Positions 16,148 through 24,967 of a DNA stretch of 64,000 bases are shown here, piece after piece. Origin of the DNA: JAJDUF01 sp965214295 (GTDB lineage: Bacteria > Chloroflexota > UBA11872 > UBA12225 > JAJDUF01); contig OZ243944.1 in assembly GCA_965214295.1 (NCBI GenBank), positions 4,030,001 through 4,094,000 of the forward strand, in the 5' to 3' direction. Both the position numbers and the translations under genes were made by a program. The notes under the pieces are model-generated. The model made no database searches. It was not told the DNA's origin and worked only from the letters and a program-made list of their open reading frames with translations. Position 1 is the first letter of the stretch; each line of letters begins with the position of its first letter.

Positions 16148-17296
16148 ATGATCATGTTCCAGCATGTTGTCCGGGTGATGCTTGTCGTTGCCTTTACTCT
16201 CGTCTTGGCTGCGTGCGAGCTTGGCGGCGAGAGCGGCGACGCGGCCGCGCTGCGTGAGCAGTTGGCCAACCGGGACGCTCGGATCGCTGCGCTGCAAGCG
16301 CAAGTCGCCGCCCAAAGGCAGCAGCCGGCCACGCCGGAGACTCGTAGTCGGCTGGAGACCGTCAAGGCCAGAGGCCGGCTGATCTGCGCCAGCCAAACCG
16401 GCTTGGCCGGTTTTGGCTACCTTGATGCCGCGGGGCGCAACGCCGGGTTTGACATCGACCTGTGCCGTGCGGTGGCTGCGGCTATCTTCGGCAGTGGCGA
16501 GGCTGTAGAGATCGTGAACATCACCGCGGCCCAGATGGGGCCGACCGTGCAGTCGGGCGAGGTGGACATCATCGCGCGCACGATTACGTGGAGCAGCACG
16601 CGGGAGATACAGTGGGGCAACTTTGCGATTACAATGTTCTACGACGGTCAAGGCTTCATGGTGCCGAAGGCCAGCGGCATCACCGGCGCCCGGCAGTTGA
16701 ACGGCGCCAGTGTCTGTGTGACCGGCGGGACGACGACCGAGCTGAACTTGGCCGATTTCTTCCGCCAGAACAATCTGGAGCTGGAGCCGGCTGTATTCGA
16801 GGACAAGGCATCGGTGTATGGTGCCTACGAGCAGGGTCGGTGCGACGCCGCCACCAGCGACACGTCCCAGCTGGCGGCTATCAGAAGCGGCTTTGCCGAT
16901 CCTGACGCGCACATCATCCTGCCCGAGGTCATTTCCAAGGAGCCGCTGGCACCGGTCGTCCCGCATGGCGACGACCAGTGGTCGGACCTGGTGAAGACAG
17001 TGCTGTACGTGCTGATCAACGCGGAGGAGCTGGGCGTGACGCAGGCCAACGTGAAGGCGATGCGGACCAGCGAGAACGTCCAGGTGCGGCGGATGCTGGG
17101 GACGGAAGGCGAGTTCGGGCAGGCGGACTTGGGTCTCAGCGCGACGTTTGCGGTAGACGTGCTCCAGGCGGTGGGGAACTACGGGGAGATCTACGACCGC
17201 TACATGGGACCGGAGGGGATATCCTTCACCTTACCGCGCGAGCTTAATGAACTGTGGACCAACGGTGGGCTGATCTACGCGCCCCCGCTCCGCTAG
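16148..17296 (+). CDS. amino-acid ABC transporter substrate-binding lipoprotein (AapJ/BztA-like), copy 2
   Basis: 382 aa, a tandem paralogue of the preceding gene with the same plan: lipobox LVLAAC (C23), spacer helix, and SBP_bac_3 domain ending in the same ELWTNGGLIYAPPLR. The last 300 nt are nearly identical to those of copy 1 at the DNA level, while the middle part differs more, a pattern expected from gene conversion. Differences concentrate around the ligand-binding loops (for example TAAQMGPTVQSGEVDIIARTITW against TSAERGPTIQSGEVDILSRNVTW), so the ligands may differ. The 109-bp gap between the copies has no terminator I can identify. The gene pair lacks any membrane components in this window. 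Confidence 0.87.
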   Translation: MIMFQHVVRVMLVVAFTLVLAACELGGESGDAAALREQLANRDARIAALQAQVAAQRQQPATPETRSRLETVKARGRLICASQTGLAGFGYLDAAGRNAGFDIDLCRAVAAAIFGSGEAVEIVNITAAQMGPTVQSGEVDIIARTITWSSTREIQWGNFAITMFYDGQGFMVPKASGITGARQLNGASVCVTGGTTTELNLADFFRQNNLELEPAVFEDKASVYGAYEQGRCDAATSDTSQLAAIRSGFADPDAHIILPEVISKEPLAPVVPHGDDQWSDLVKTVLYVLINAEELGVTQANVKAMRTSENVQVRRMLGTEGEFGQADLGLSATFAVDVLQAVGNYGEIYDRYMGPEGISFTLPRELNELWTNGGLIYAPPLR

Positions 17297-17406
17297 GTTG
17301 TGTAACCTCACGGCATCATCGCTATAAAAATAACACCTGTCCGCTACGCTCGCCCGCCATCATTCCCATATTCCCACGAACGCGGGAGTCCGCCTGCCGC
17401 GGCACC

Positions 17407-17562
17407 CTAAGGCGTGTTTGCAAAGTACCAGTCGGCCGGGGGCAGGGCCAGTGGCGAGCGGTCAGGGGGCGAGGCGTGGCTCCCCGGTGGGTCTGGATTG
17501 TGGCCTGCGCCGCAATGACGGGGCCTGGGATTCAGCAAGGCCATTTTGCAGACACGCCCTAG
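17407..17562. mobile_element. MITE family 2, copy 1 (CTAG-ended inverted repeats)
   Basis: A 156-bp element with left end CTAAGGCGTGTTTGCAAA and right end TTTGCAGACACGCCCTAG, inverted repeats with 16 of 18 matches. The inside is closely related to the first 110 bp of the element at 21925-22157 and contains a REP palindrome (17495-17519). It has no coding capacity. A further REP (17562-17585) abuts the right end. Confidence 0.75.
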
Positions 17563-17656
17563 ACTCCGGCGAAAGCCGGAGTGACGAGGGAGGGGGCGTC
17601 CCGCACCTTCAGCGAGTCTCTGCCCGTTAACTATCCCGTATGGAAAGGGGGGGTGT

Positions 17657-18145
17657 ATGAACGTCACCATTCGCTTAGGCACCGCGGCCGATACGGAGCA
17701 GGTAGCGCGCGTCCTGCTCGCTGCCTATAACATGGTCGATATGGCTGAGGCGCGCGCGGCCTATCGGCGCGAAATCGAGGTGGGCCATCGGTACCTCGTG
17801 GCCGAGGCAGAGGGCACGATTGTCGGTATTAGCTCCTGGTACCTGCACGGTGTCCCGCATCATGGGCTGGCGGAGCTGGATCGGATTGCCGTGCTTCCCG
17901 CGTACCGGATGAACGGCGCTGGCAGCAGGCTCTTTCACAGCCTGGTCGAGGATGCCCAGCACTTCTACGCCCAGCGCGGCGAGCGACTGCGGAAGCTCTT
18001 CCTGATGACGCACGACGACAATCATGCCGCCCACGCGCTCTATCGCAAGGTGGGTATGGAGAAGGAGGTCGTGCTCAAGGACCACTACTACGACGGGCGG
18101 GCGGAAGCGGTCTTCTCCATTTTCTTTCTCCGCTCCGAGGCGTAG
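17657..18145 (+). CDS. GNAT-family N-acetyltransferase
   Basis: 162 aa; ATG at 17657 behind AAAGGGGGGG. The GNAT core is visible: YLVAEAEGTIVGISSWYLHG (beta4), then LDRIAVLPAYRMNGAGSRLFHSLVEDA carrying the R-x-x-G-x-G-like acetyl-CoA loop (here RMNGAGSRL), then LFLMTHDDNHAAHALYRKVGME. Substrate cannot be predicted. It stands alone between MITE family 2 copy 1 and a REP cluster. Codon use is ordinary for the window. Confidence 0.8.
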   Translation: MNVTIRLGTAADTEQVARVLLAAYNMVDMAEARAAYRREIEVGHRYLVAEAEGTIVGISSWYLHGVPHHGLAELDRIAVLPAYRMNGAGSRLFHSLVEDAQHFYAQRGERLRKLFLMTHDDNHAAHALYRKVGMEKEVVLKDHYYDGRAEAVFSIFFLRSEA

Positions 18146-18456
18146 GGGCTGTTGATATGCCCGGTCATTGCTCTGAACATAGCCCCTGGGGGCGTGGATT
18201 CCCGCGTGCGCGGGAATGACGGGCCGGGTGGGCCGCCGGAAACCAGTGGCCATGACCCCATGCCCCCCACCTGGGAGGGCCGCTGTTTGGATTCCGGTTT
18301 TCGCCGGAATGACGAGAGAGGAGTCGGTGGAACCTAGTGTATGTCCGCGCATTGCTGTGGTGCAGGTTCTTCTCAGGTAGGATAGGAGGGCTGCTACTCC
18401 GGCCGAGCAGGACCGCAGAGGCGCTGTAGACCTCTGTAGGCGAGGGAGGTATCGAG
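18146..18456. repeat. intergenic REP cluster
   Basis: Contains REPs at 18196-18220 (stem CCCGCG/CGCGGG) and 18289-18313 (stem CCGGTTTTCGCCGG), each framed by GGATT and AATGAC. Downstream sequence (18350-18456) probably holds the promoter of the next gene, but I see no clear -35/-10 pair. Confidence 0.6.
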
Positions 18457-19665
18457 ATGCGCCCACTACGCATAGCCGTCATCGGCGCTGGCGCGCAGCC
18501 CGGCTCACGGGCACGGCAGTACCTCGCCACCATTGCCCGCCTGGCGGACCACTATAGCCTCGCGGCGGTGTGCGACCGTAATGGGGAGGTCAGTCGACAG
18601 GCGGCCGCCACCTATGGCGCCCAGGCACACTACAGCAACGTGCGGGAGGTATTCGCGGCCGAGCGGCCCGACGTGGTGCTCAGTCTGGCGCCGAAAGACT
18701 CGCACATCGTGATCGCCCTGACGGCGGCGCGACTCGGCATCCATGTCCTGACGGAAATTCCGGTGGCGCATACGCGGCGGTACGCTGCGGCCATCGCGCA
18801 GGCATGCCGCGACAACGGCGTCCTGTGGGAGGTGGCCGAGCAAGTCTGGGTCTGGCCGCAGGAACAACTCAAGCAGCGCCTAGTGGCAACGGGACGGATC
18901 GGCCACGTGACGCACGCGCGGCTGTGGTATCAGACGGGGCAGTATCACGGCTTCAGCGGCGTGCGCCAACTGATCGGTGCGGAGGCGACGCGCGTGCTGG
19001 GCCACAGCGGCACCGTAGTGACCGTGCCGTACACGGCCTATGGCGGCGAACGGGAAACGACGGTGCGGTGGGACAGCGCCGTCATCGAGTTTGCCAACGG
19101 CGTGACGTGCCTCTTCGAGAAGGCGCCCCGCCCCTTTCCGCTCCGCACCTATCCCCAGGGGTGGCAGATCGAAGGGACCGAGGGGGTGCTGGAACAGACC
19201 CGCTGCGTGCTGTGGCAAGGGGCGGAAGAGCGGCCCTATGAGATCGAGGAAGTGTATGACGAGATGGGGGGTGAGCGGGTGCTCCGGCACGTCCGGGTGG
19301 ATACCGAGCCGTCGGTCGTCTGGGAGAATCCCTTCCGGGCGTACCGGATCGGGAGTGCGGACGACGTTGCCAAAGCCGCCATCCTGACCAGCTTCCACGA
19401 GGCGATCACCGGCGGCGGTGCCCCGGCCTACGGAGCGGAGAATGCGCTGCAGGACTGGGAGCTTTGCCTGGCGATACGCGAGAGCGCCGACCGGGGCAAC
19501 ACCTGGGTGGAGCTACCTCTCCAGGAGCCGACGGCGCTAGAGCGCCAACTCGAAACCGCATACGTGCGGCGCTATGGGTACGACCCCATCGAGGAGACGG
19601 AGCGGCTGCTGGACACGACCTTCACGCGGTCGGCAGTGATGTGGCCGCTGGCACACTGGCTGTAG
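18457..19665 (+). CDS. Gfo/Idh/MocA-like oxidoreductase with EIP in place of EKP
   Basis: 402 aa; ATG at 18457 behind GGGAGGTATCGAG. The N-terminal NAD-binding region is LRIAVIGAGAQPGSRARQYLATIARL, then ERPDVVLSLAPKDSHIVIALTAARLGIHVLTEIPVAHT. The usual EKP is EIP here, so the catalytic lysine is replaced by Ile. The C-terminal domain is longer than usual (YGGERETTVRWDSAVIEFANGVTCLFEKA and a 60-residue extension). It leads a run of genes on the same strand (SDR, sialidase-fold protein). It may be a non-oxidoreductase member, for example a hydrolase or lyase on an NAD scaffold, or use another base. Confidence 0.75.
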   Translation: MRPLRIAVIGAGAQPGSRARQYLATIARLADHYSLAAVCDRNGEVSRQAAATYGAQAHYSNVREVFAAERPDVVLSLAPKDSHIVIALTAARLGIHVLTEIPVAHTRRYAAAIAQACRDNGVLWEVAEQVWVWPQEQLKQRLVATGRIGHVTHARLWYQTGQYHGFSGVRQLIGAEATRVLGHSGTVVTVPYTAYGGERETTVRWDSAVIEFANGVTCLFEKAPRPFPLRTYPQGWQIEGTEGVLEQTRCVLWQGAEERPYEIEEVYDEMGGERVLRHVRVDTEPSVVWENPFRAYRIGSADDVAKAAILTSFHEAITGGGAPAYGAENALQDWELCLAIRESADRGNTWVELPLQEPTALERQLETAYVRRYGYDPIEETERLLDTTFTRSAVMWPLAHWL

Positions 19666-19842
19666 GGTGCGCCATAGAGAGGGCGTAGTGAAGCGCACAC
19701 CGGGCGGCCGGGTGCTCGGACTGCGGCGTGCGCCGCAGGGGCGAGAAGGGGGCAGGTTGGACCTAATCCCCGGCCCCTTCCCTGAAGGGAAGGGGAGTCC
19801 GTGCAGCGGTGTGAACACGGTGCCCAAGGAGGGGCGGACGGG
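19666..19842. repeat. Type A hairpin between genes
   Basis: ACCTAATCCCCGGCCCC..CTGAAGGGAAGGGG at about 19760-19797, preceded by a degenerate REP (GGACTGCGGCGTGCGCCGCA, 19717-19736). No gene seen. Confidence 0.55.
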
Positions 19843-20649
19843 ATGAGCGCGACGCAAGAGCCGAGCGGGCCGGGCGCGGCGGAGCAACCACTGCTGCTCA
19901 TTACCGGCGCCGCCGGGCGGATTGGTAGGTACTACCGGGGACATTTGACTACGCACAGGGCGCCGTGGCGGTTGCGCCTCCAGGACCTGCGGGCGATTGA
20001 CGATCCGGGCACCGCCGAGGTGCAAACCAGCGACTTGGCGGACATGGACGCGGCTCGGCGCGCGGTGGCCGGCGCACACACCGTCCTCCACTTGGCGGCC
20101 GATCCGGACCCCGCGGCCGACTTCTACGCGACGCTGCTGGATCGCAACATCAAGGCCACCTACAACATCTACGCCGCCGCCGCCGAGGGCGGCGCGCGCC
20201 GGGTGATCTTCGCTAGTAGTGTCAATGCGGTGATCGGTTATCCGCGCGGCGTGCAGCCGCATACCCATATGGTCGCGCGGCCGGGCAACGTCTACGGCGC
20301 CACCAAAGCCTGGGGAGAAGCGTTGGCCGCCTCGTTTTCGATCCAGCATGGCCTCTCCTGCATCGCCGTGCGGATTGGCGGCTTCACACCCCCGGAGCGG
20401 CTGCGCGAGCGGCTCGACCCGCACGGCCCGGATGCGGACCGGACGCTCTCGTGGGTGGTGACGGCGGCGGACCTCAGCCGGCTGTTCGATTGCTGCTTGG
20501 CGGCGCCCGACGACCTCGACTTCGCAGTGGTGCACGGCCTCTCGGCCAACCGCTATCCGGCGATGGAGCTGGACTCCACGCGGCGCCTGCTCGGCTACGA
20601 GCCACAGGACGACGCCTTTGCGCTCGCTGAGGCGCTCGCCGAGAGCTAA
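19843..20649 (+). CDS. NAD-dependent epimerase/dehydratase (extended SDR)
   Basis: 268 aa from ATG 19843, preceded by AAGGAGG. Extended SDR features: LLLITGAAGRIGRYYRGHL (G-x-x-G-x-x-G), then HTVLHLAADPDPAADFY, then RRVIFASSVNAVIGYP, and the catalytic Y-x-x-x-K in YGATKAWGEALAASF (NVYGATKA). The closest well-known relatives by pattern are uronate dehydrogenases and small sugar epimerases, which share the HLAA and SSxxAxGxP blocks. It is followed 13 bp later by a sialidase-fold gene, so an operon acting on a sugar or sugar acid is likely. The exact reaction is not determined. Confidence 0.82.
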   Translation: MSATQEPSGPGAAEQPLLLITGAAGRIGRYYRGHLTTHRAPWRLRLQDLRAIDDPGTAEVQTSDLADMDAARRAVAGAHTVLHLAADPDPAADFYATLLDRNIKATYNIYAAAAEGGARRVIFASSVNAVIGYPRGVQPHTHMVARPGNVYGATKAWGEALAASFSIQHGLSCIAVRIGGFTPPERLRERLDPHGPDADRTLSWVVTAADLSRLFDCCLAAPDDLDFAVVHGLSANRYPAMELDSTRRLLGYEPQDDAFALAEALAES

Positions 20650-20662
20650 AGGATCGAGAACG

Positions 20663-21910
20663 ATGACTGCGACTACCGGAGCGGGGGCCGGCACAGGCGT
20701 TGCCCCGGAGCCGTTCGAGACCACTGTCGGCGGGGGCCACAGTAGCCTCGTCGAGGTGAACACAGGAGTGACCGCCAGGCCAGAGTTGCTGCTCTTGGGT
20801 GCCCACTTGCAGCTCCGCCGCTCGGCCGACGGTGGCCGGACCTGGAGCGACTTTGTGCCAATGGTGGACGATCAAGGGGCGGCGCTGCACGGCGGCCCCC
20901 ACTCGACGGGCATCCTGCGGCTGCAATCGGGGGCGCTCGCCATTACCTATGGCCGGGTCAAAACGACGACCGGTCCGCACGAGGATTTCGGCCTGTTCAT
21001 CCGTCTGTCCCGTGACGAGGGACAAACCTGGTTGCCAGAAGTCCGTATCAACCTCCCCGGCGTCTACGCGCCCAGCTACCATAACGCGATGATCCAACTG
21101 GGCAGCGGGCGGCTGGTGTTGCCGGTGCGCTGGGTCTTTGCCGGTAGTCACGCCGACCGGGGCGCCCGTAGCCACGCTTGGGGACGGCTGGGTGGGTGGC
21201 GCTTCCCGGTCGAGGGTCATGCCCATAAGCCAGAAATGGACATTACCTTCGTCTACTACTCCGATGATGAGGGCCAAACCTGGCACCGCAGCGCCGGCGA
21301 GCTGGTGGGCTGGTTCAACGATGGCTACGATGGCGTCACGCCGGTAGACGAGCCGGTCGCGGCCGAGCTGCGCGACGGGCGCGTGCTGCTGTTCGCCCGT
21401 TCGACGGTGGGTCGGATTGTCGAGTCCTACAGTCGAGACGGCGGCGCAAACTGGAACTCCGTCGAGCCGACGGCGCTGGCAAGCTCCTATTCGCCATGTC
21501 GTCTGGTCCGGATACCCGGCACTGAAGACTTGCTGCTGATCTGGAACCAAGTATCCGGCGAGGAGATTCGGCGGGGCTATCGGCGGGGACGGTTGTCTAC
21601 GGCCATTTCCGAGGACGATGGCCGCACCTGGAAGCACCACCGCACGCTGGCACTCAGCCCGGGGCTGGCGGACGTGGCCCAGGTCGGGCCGGAGCCGGCG
21701 GTACGCATGGTCCGGGCGCGCGACGACGTGGGCGACGTACCCGACGGGTATACCATCTACCATTATCCCGACGTCGCGTTCGCTCGCGCAACGGACACGG
21801 TCTACCTGCTCTACAATGTGGGCCGCTATGCTCCTACCGCCGACGGTGTAATACAGCGGCAGGAGCGCCGGCTGCGCGTGGTGCCGACGAACTGGTTGTA
21901 TGGAGCGTGA
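20663..21910 (+). CDS. sialidase-fold (BNR/Asp-box) protein, cytoplasmic
   Basis: 415 aa from ATG 20663, 13 bp after the SDR stop. A six-bladed beta-propeller is indicated by at least five Asp-box motifs: RSADGGRTWSDF, SRDEGQTWLPE, YSDDEGQTWHRS, SRDGGANWNSV and SEDDGRTWKHH. The N terminus lacks a signal peptide, so the protein is likely cytoplasmic. Bacterial sialidases are usually secreted; cytoplasmic propellers of this type occur in sugar-catabolic clusters, where their activity is often unproven. The classical Arg triad cannot be assigned with confidence, although GILRLQSGALAITYGR and YSPCRLVRIPG sit where arginines would be expected. Confidence 0.8.
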   Translation: MTATTGAGAGTGVAPEPFETTVGGGHSSLVEVNTGVTARPELLLLGAHLQLRRSADGGRTWSDFVPMVDDQGAALHGGPHSTGILRLQSGALAITYGRVKTTTGPHEDFGLFIRLSRDEGQTWLPEVRINLPGVYAPSYHNAMIQLGSGRLVLPVRWVFAGSHADRGARSHAWGRLGGWRFPVEGHAHKPEMDITFVYYSDDEGQTWHRSAGELVGWFNDGYDGVTPVDEPVAAELRDGRVLLFARSTVGRIVESYSRDGGANWNSVEPTALASSYSPCRLVRIPGTEDLLLIWNQVSGEEIRRGYRRGRLSTAISEDDGRTWKHHRTLALSPGLADVAQVGPEPAVRMVRARDDVGDVPDGYTIYHYPDVAFARATDTVYLLYNVGRYAPTADGVIQRQERRLRVVPTNWLYGA

Positions 21911-21924
21911 TGGCTGCCGGGTGA

Positions 21925-22157
21925 CTAGGGCGTATTTGCAAAGTACCGGTCGGCAGGGAGCAAGGCCAGTGGGGAGCGGTCAGGGGGCGATGTGTGGCTC
22001 CCCGGTGGGCCTGGATTGCGGCCTACGCCGCAATGACGGGGTGGCAATCCAGTGCGCCCACAAGGGACGCTCCTACAGGGGGGTGGCGGCTGGGGGGTAT
22101 GTTCAGAGCAATGACGGGGCCGGGGTTCGGCAAAGCCGGTTTGCAGACACGTCCTAG
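21925..22157. mobile_element. MITE family 2, copy 2 (233 bp)
   Basis: Left end CTAGGGCGTATTTGCAAA and right end TTTGCAGACACGTCCTAG are inverted repeats. The left 110 bp match copy 1 at 17407. An extra internal segment contains a REP with stem GCGGC-CTAC-GCCGC (22014-22038) and the motif GCGCCCACAAGGGACGCTCC, also found at 47877, so smaller repeats nest in it. It starts 15 bp after the sialidase-fold gene and is non-coding. Confidence 0.75.
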
Positions 22158-22251
22158 AGCCGCACAATTCGCTGGAAATCGGTGATACAGCTCCCTGTTC
22201 GAGCTAGGGACAAGCCCTGGCGTGTCAATGGGGGTGCGAGGAGGAAACGCC

Positions 22252-23346
22252 ATGACGAGGTATCGTGCCGGGGTGATCGGGCTGGGCCGGATGGGGTGGC
22301 TCTACGACGCTTCGCTACCGTATCCGCCCGCGGTGCATGATGAGGATGGTACTCCGACCGACCTGCCACCTCTGCGCGAGCACCCCGACCGGCCGCCGAC
22401 GGAGCACCCGGGGAAAGAAGGCTTGCCCACGAGCTATGCCGGGGCGTTGCGCTTGCACCCGCAGACGGAGCTGGTGGCCGGCTGCGATCCGAGCGAGGAG
22501 CGCCTGGCGGCTTTCGGCGAGCACTACGGGGTGAGGGCGCTCTATACCGACTACCGGGAGCTGCTGACCACGGAGCGGCTCGACCTGGTGGCTATCGCCG
22601 CTCATGCTGCCATCCGCCCGGACGCCACGGCGCTGGCAGTCGAATGTGGCGCCAAGGCCGTCATGACCGAGAAGCCGATGGCCCTCACGTTGGCGGACGC
22701 TGATCGTATGGTCGAGGTGTGCGCGCAAGCCGACGTGCCGCTGGCGTGTGGGGCGATTAGTGTCAACCATCCGGCCTTTGTGCAGGCGAAAAAGCTGCTC
22801 ACCGACGGCACACTCGGCACGATCTTGAGCATGGAGACCTCCCGTGCGATGGCGCAGCACAACGCTTGGATATACCTGATGGACAGTCCTGGGGAATGGG
22901 TCATCGGCGTGACCGACGACGAGGAGGCCGTGCGGCGGAACGGGGAGTTCGAGGGCACCGGGATCATTCAGTTTGCCAATGGCGTGCCGGGGTTCCTGCG
23001 ACCGGGCGCGCCGCAGGTACGAATCACCGGCGAGCGGGGGGAGCTGATCTTCGATTGGAAGCACTTTCGGCTGTGGCTGGACGTGGACGGCCCGGCGGGT
23101 ACGACGCGCGTCGAGATGCCGTTTCCAGAGCCGCAGGTGTTGGGGGAGTGGTCAATCCTGTACGGCGTCGAAGACGTGATCCGCTGCCGCGAACGGGGTG
23201 GCGAGCCACGGGTGAGCGGACGGCGCGTCCGGGATGCAATGGAGATCGAGATCGGTCTGCGCGAATCGCAGCGGGCCGGCAACATGAAAGTGGCACTCCC
23301 CTTGGCGGACCGCTCGCTCGGTATGGTATACGACTGGTTCCGGTAG
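22252..23346 (+). CDS. Gfo/Idh/MocA family oxidoreductase
   Basis: 364 aa from ATG 22252, preceded by AGGAGG. The NAD-binding motif is AGVIGLGRMGWLYD (G-x-G-x-x-G), followed by an insertion rich in Pro and acidic residues (LPYPPAVHDEDGTPTDLPPLREHPDRPPTEHP region), then LVAGCDPSEERLAAFGEHYG. The catalytic segment is KAVMTEKPMALTLADADRM with an intact EKP. The C-terminal sheet and the TLGTILSMETSRAMAQHN stretch are typical. It would oxidise or reduce a sugar-type substrate. It precedes a DegT-family aminotransferase on the same strand. Confidence 0.85.
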   Translation: MTRYRAGVIGLGRMGWLYDASLPYPPAVHDEDGTPTDLPPLREHPDRPPTEHPGKEGLPTSYAGALRLHPQTELVAGCDPSEERLAAFGEHYGVRALYTDYRELLTTERLDLVAIAAHAAIRPDATALAVECGAKAVMTEKPMALTLADADRMVEVCAQADVPLACGAISVNHPAFVQAKKLLTDGTLGTILSMETSRAMAQHNAWIYLMDSPGEWVIGVTDDEEAVRRNGEFEGTGIIQFANGVPGFLRPGAPQVRITGERGELIFDWKHFRLWLDVDGPAGTTRVEMPFPEPQVLGEWSILYGVEDVIRCRERGGEPRVSGRRVRDAMEIEIGLRESQRAGNMKVALPLADRSLGMVYDWFR

Positions 23347-23614
23347 GGGCCTCACCCCCTGACGGGTCAAAGCCGCACGGATAGGGCCAGGTGCGGTGTG
23401 GCTTTGACCCATCACCCGGCCCCCTCTCCATCGCCGAGCGGTAGAGAAGGGGTGTGCGGCGGCGGCCGGGAGTTAAGTGATATGCCGGCCTCCTATGGTC
23501 CTCCCGCTACGCAGGGGGACGTGGATTCCCGCTGGCGCGGGAATGACGGGTTACGCAAAGGTCTCCTGGCGTGGGAATGATCGGCCGGGGGCGAGGCGGG
23601 AAGGGAGTGCGGCG
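23347..23614. repeat. intergenic Type A and REP repeats
   Basis: A split Type A element (CCTCACCCCCTGACGGGTCAAAGCC at 23350, resuming CATCACCCGGCCCCCTCTCC at 23410) is interrupted by a small inverted repeat: CGGGTCAAAGCCGCAC and GTGTGGCTTTGACCCATC face each other. A double hairpin (CCTCCCGCTACGCAGGGGG, then REP 23523-23547) follows. No gene seen. Confidence 0.6.
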
Positions 23615-24967
23615 ATGGTGACGATGGCCGGTGAGCTGGCGCTGCTCGGTGGTGCGCCGGAGGTGACTGCCCCGATTCCGCTGTGGCCAGCGGTCGGCGA
23701 TGGAGAGATTGACGCCGTGGCGGCGGCGCTGCACCGCTCGCGCAGCGACGTGCAGTATCTCAACTCGATGCCGGGTGGTGGGCCGGTCGCGGCGCTGGAA
23801 GAGGACTTCGCCGAGTATTTCGGTGTCCGATACGCGCTTGCGTCCGCCTCCGGCGCGGCCGCGCTGCACATGGCGCTCTACGCCGTCGGTGTCGAGGCCG
23901 GCGACGAGGTGATTGTCTCGCCGTATACGTGGGGACAGACGGTATCGCCCATTCTCAATCAGGGCGCGATCCCGGTATTTGCAGACATCGAGCGGGCGAC
24001 CTATACGCTCGATCCGCAGGCGGTCGAGGCGCGGATCACGCCCTACACGCGGGCTATCTTGGTCGTCCACATCTTTGGTCAGCCGGCCGAGATGGATGGT
24101 CTGCTCGCCGTTGCCCGGCGGCACGGACTACCGGTGATCGAAGATTGCGCTCAGGCGACGGGCGGGCGCTATCGGGGGCAGTACGTGGGCACGCTTGCCG
24201 ACGTGGGCTGCTTCAGCTTCGGCGACGGCAAGCAGATCATTGGCGGCGACGGCGGAATGGTGCTCACCAACGATCCACAGATCTACCAGCGTGCGTGCGC
24301 GATTAGCTCCCACCCGGTACGCCAGGAGCGGGATATTCAGGACCCGGCGCTCATGCCCTACATTGACAGTCTGACGTACACCTACCGCATTCACCCGCTG
24401 GCGGCCGTCATCATCCGGGAGCAACTCCAGCACATGGACGCTTGGAATGGCGAGCGGCGGACCAATCACGCGCGGCTGTCGCAAGGGTTGGCCAGCGTGC
24501 CCGGGCTGCGGCCGGTGGCGGAGACGCCCGGCGGCGAGCACGTCTACCATCGCCACAGCCCCACCTTGGTTCCGGACGAGCTAGACGGGCTAGAGCGCGC
24601 GACCATCGTGGCGGCGTTGGAGGCGGAAGGCGTGCCGGCCAACCTGGGCTACGTGCGCCAGCCGATCCACCTCCGTGCGCGGTTCCAGGATCGAGTGTAC
24701 TTCTTCGGACAGCAGTATCCCTGGACGGCGCATCGCAGTGGTGATGGTGTGGAGGCGGTAGTCTACCGGGCCGGGGACTGCCCGGTTGCAGAACAACGGT
24801 GCGCCGCCGAAGAGCTAGACCTGCTCGGCATGACGGCGCCGGCCTGGCGCGGCGACCGGCACGATCTGGTGGACCAGCACGTGCGCGCTGTGCAGAAGGT
24901 CTTCGAGCCGGCCAATCTCGCGGCGCTGCGGGACTGGGAGCGCTCGCACGCTGGCGCCGATGACTAG
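23615..24967 (+). CDS. DegT/DnrJ/EryC1/StrS-family aminotransferase
   Basis: 450 aa from ATG 23615 (Shine-Dalgarno AAGGGAG). PLP-dependent fold type I: ASGAAALHMALYAVGVEAGDEVI (residues 79-101), then GLPVIEDCAQATGGRYRG (D178 contacts the pyridine nitrogen), then CFSFGDGKQIIGGDGGMV with the Schiff-base Lys at K206. Members of this family transfer an amino group to keto-sugars or keto-cyclitols (StrS, DesV, GlmS-like aminosugars). Length is about 60 residues more than usual, mainly in the C-terminal half. With flanking Gfo/Idh/MocA and sialidase-fold genes, it points to making or interconverting an amino sugar or aminocyclitol. Confidence 0.87.
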   Translation: MVTMAGELALLGGAPEVTAPIPLWPAVGDGEIDAVAAALHRSRSDVQYLNSMPGGGPVAALEEDFAEYFGVRYALASASGAAALHMALYAVGVEAGDEVIVSPYTWGQTVSPILNQGAIPVFADIERATYTLDPQAVEARITPYTRAILVVHIFGQPAEMDGLLAVARRHGLPVIEDCAQATGGRYRGQYVGTLADVGCFSFGDGKQIIGGDGGMVLTNDPQIYQRACAISSHPVRQERDIQDPALMPYIDSLTYTYRIHPLAAVIIREQLQHMDAWNGERRTNHARLSQGLASVPGLRPVAETPGGEHVYHRHSPTLVPDELDGLERATIVAALEAEGVPANLGYVRQPIHLRARFQDRVYFFGQQYPWTAHRSGDGVEAVVYRAGDCPVAEQRCAAEELDLLGMTAPAWRGDRHDLVDQHVRAVQKVFEPANLAALRDWERSHAGADD

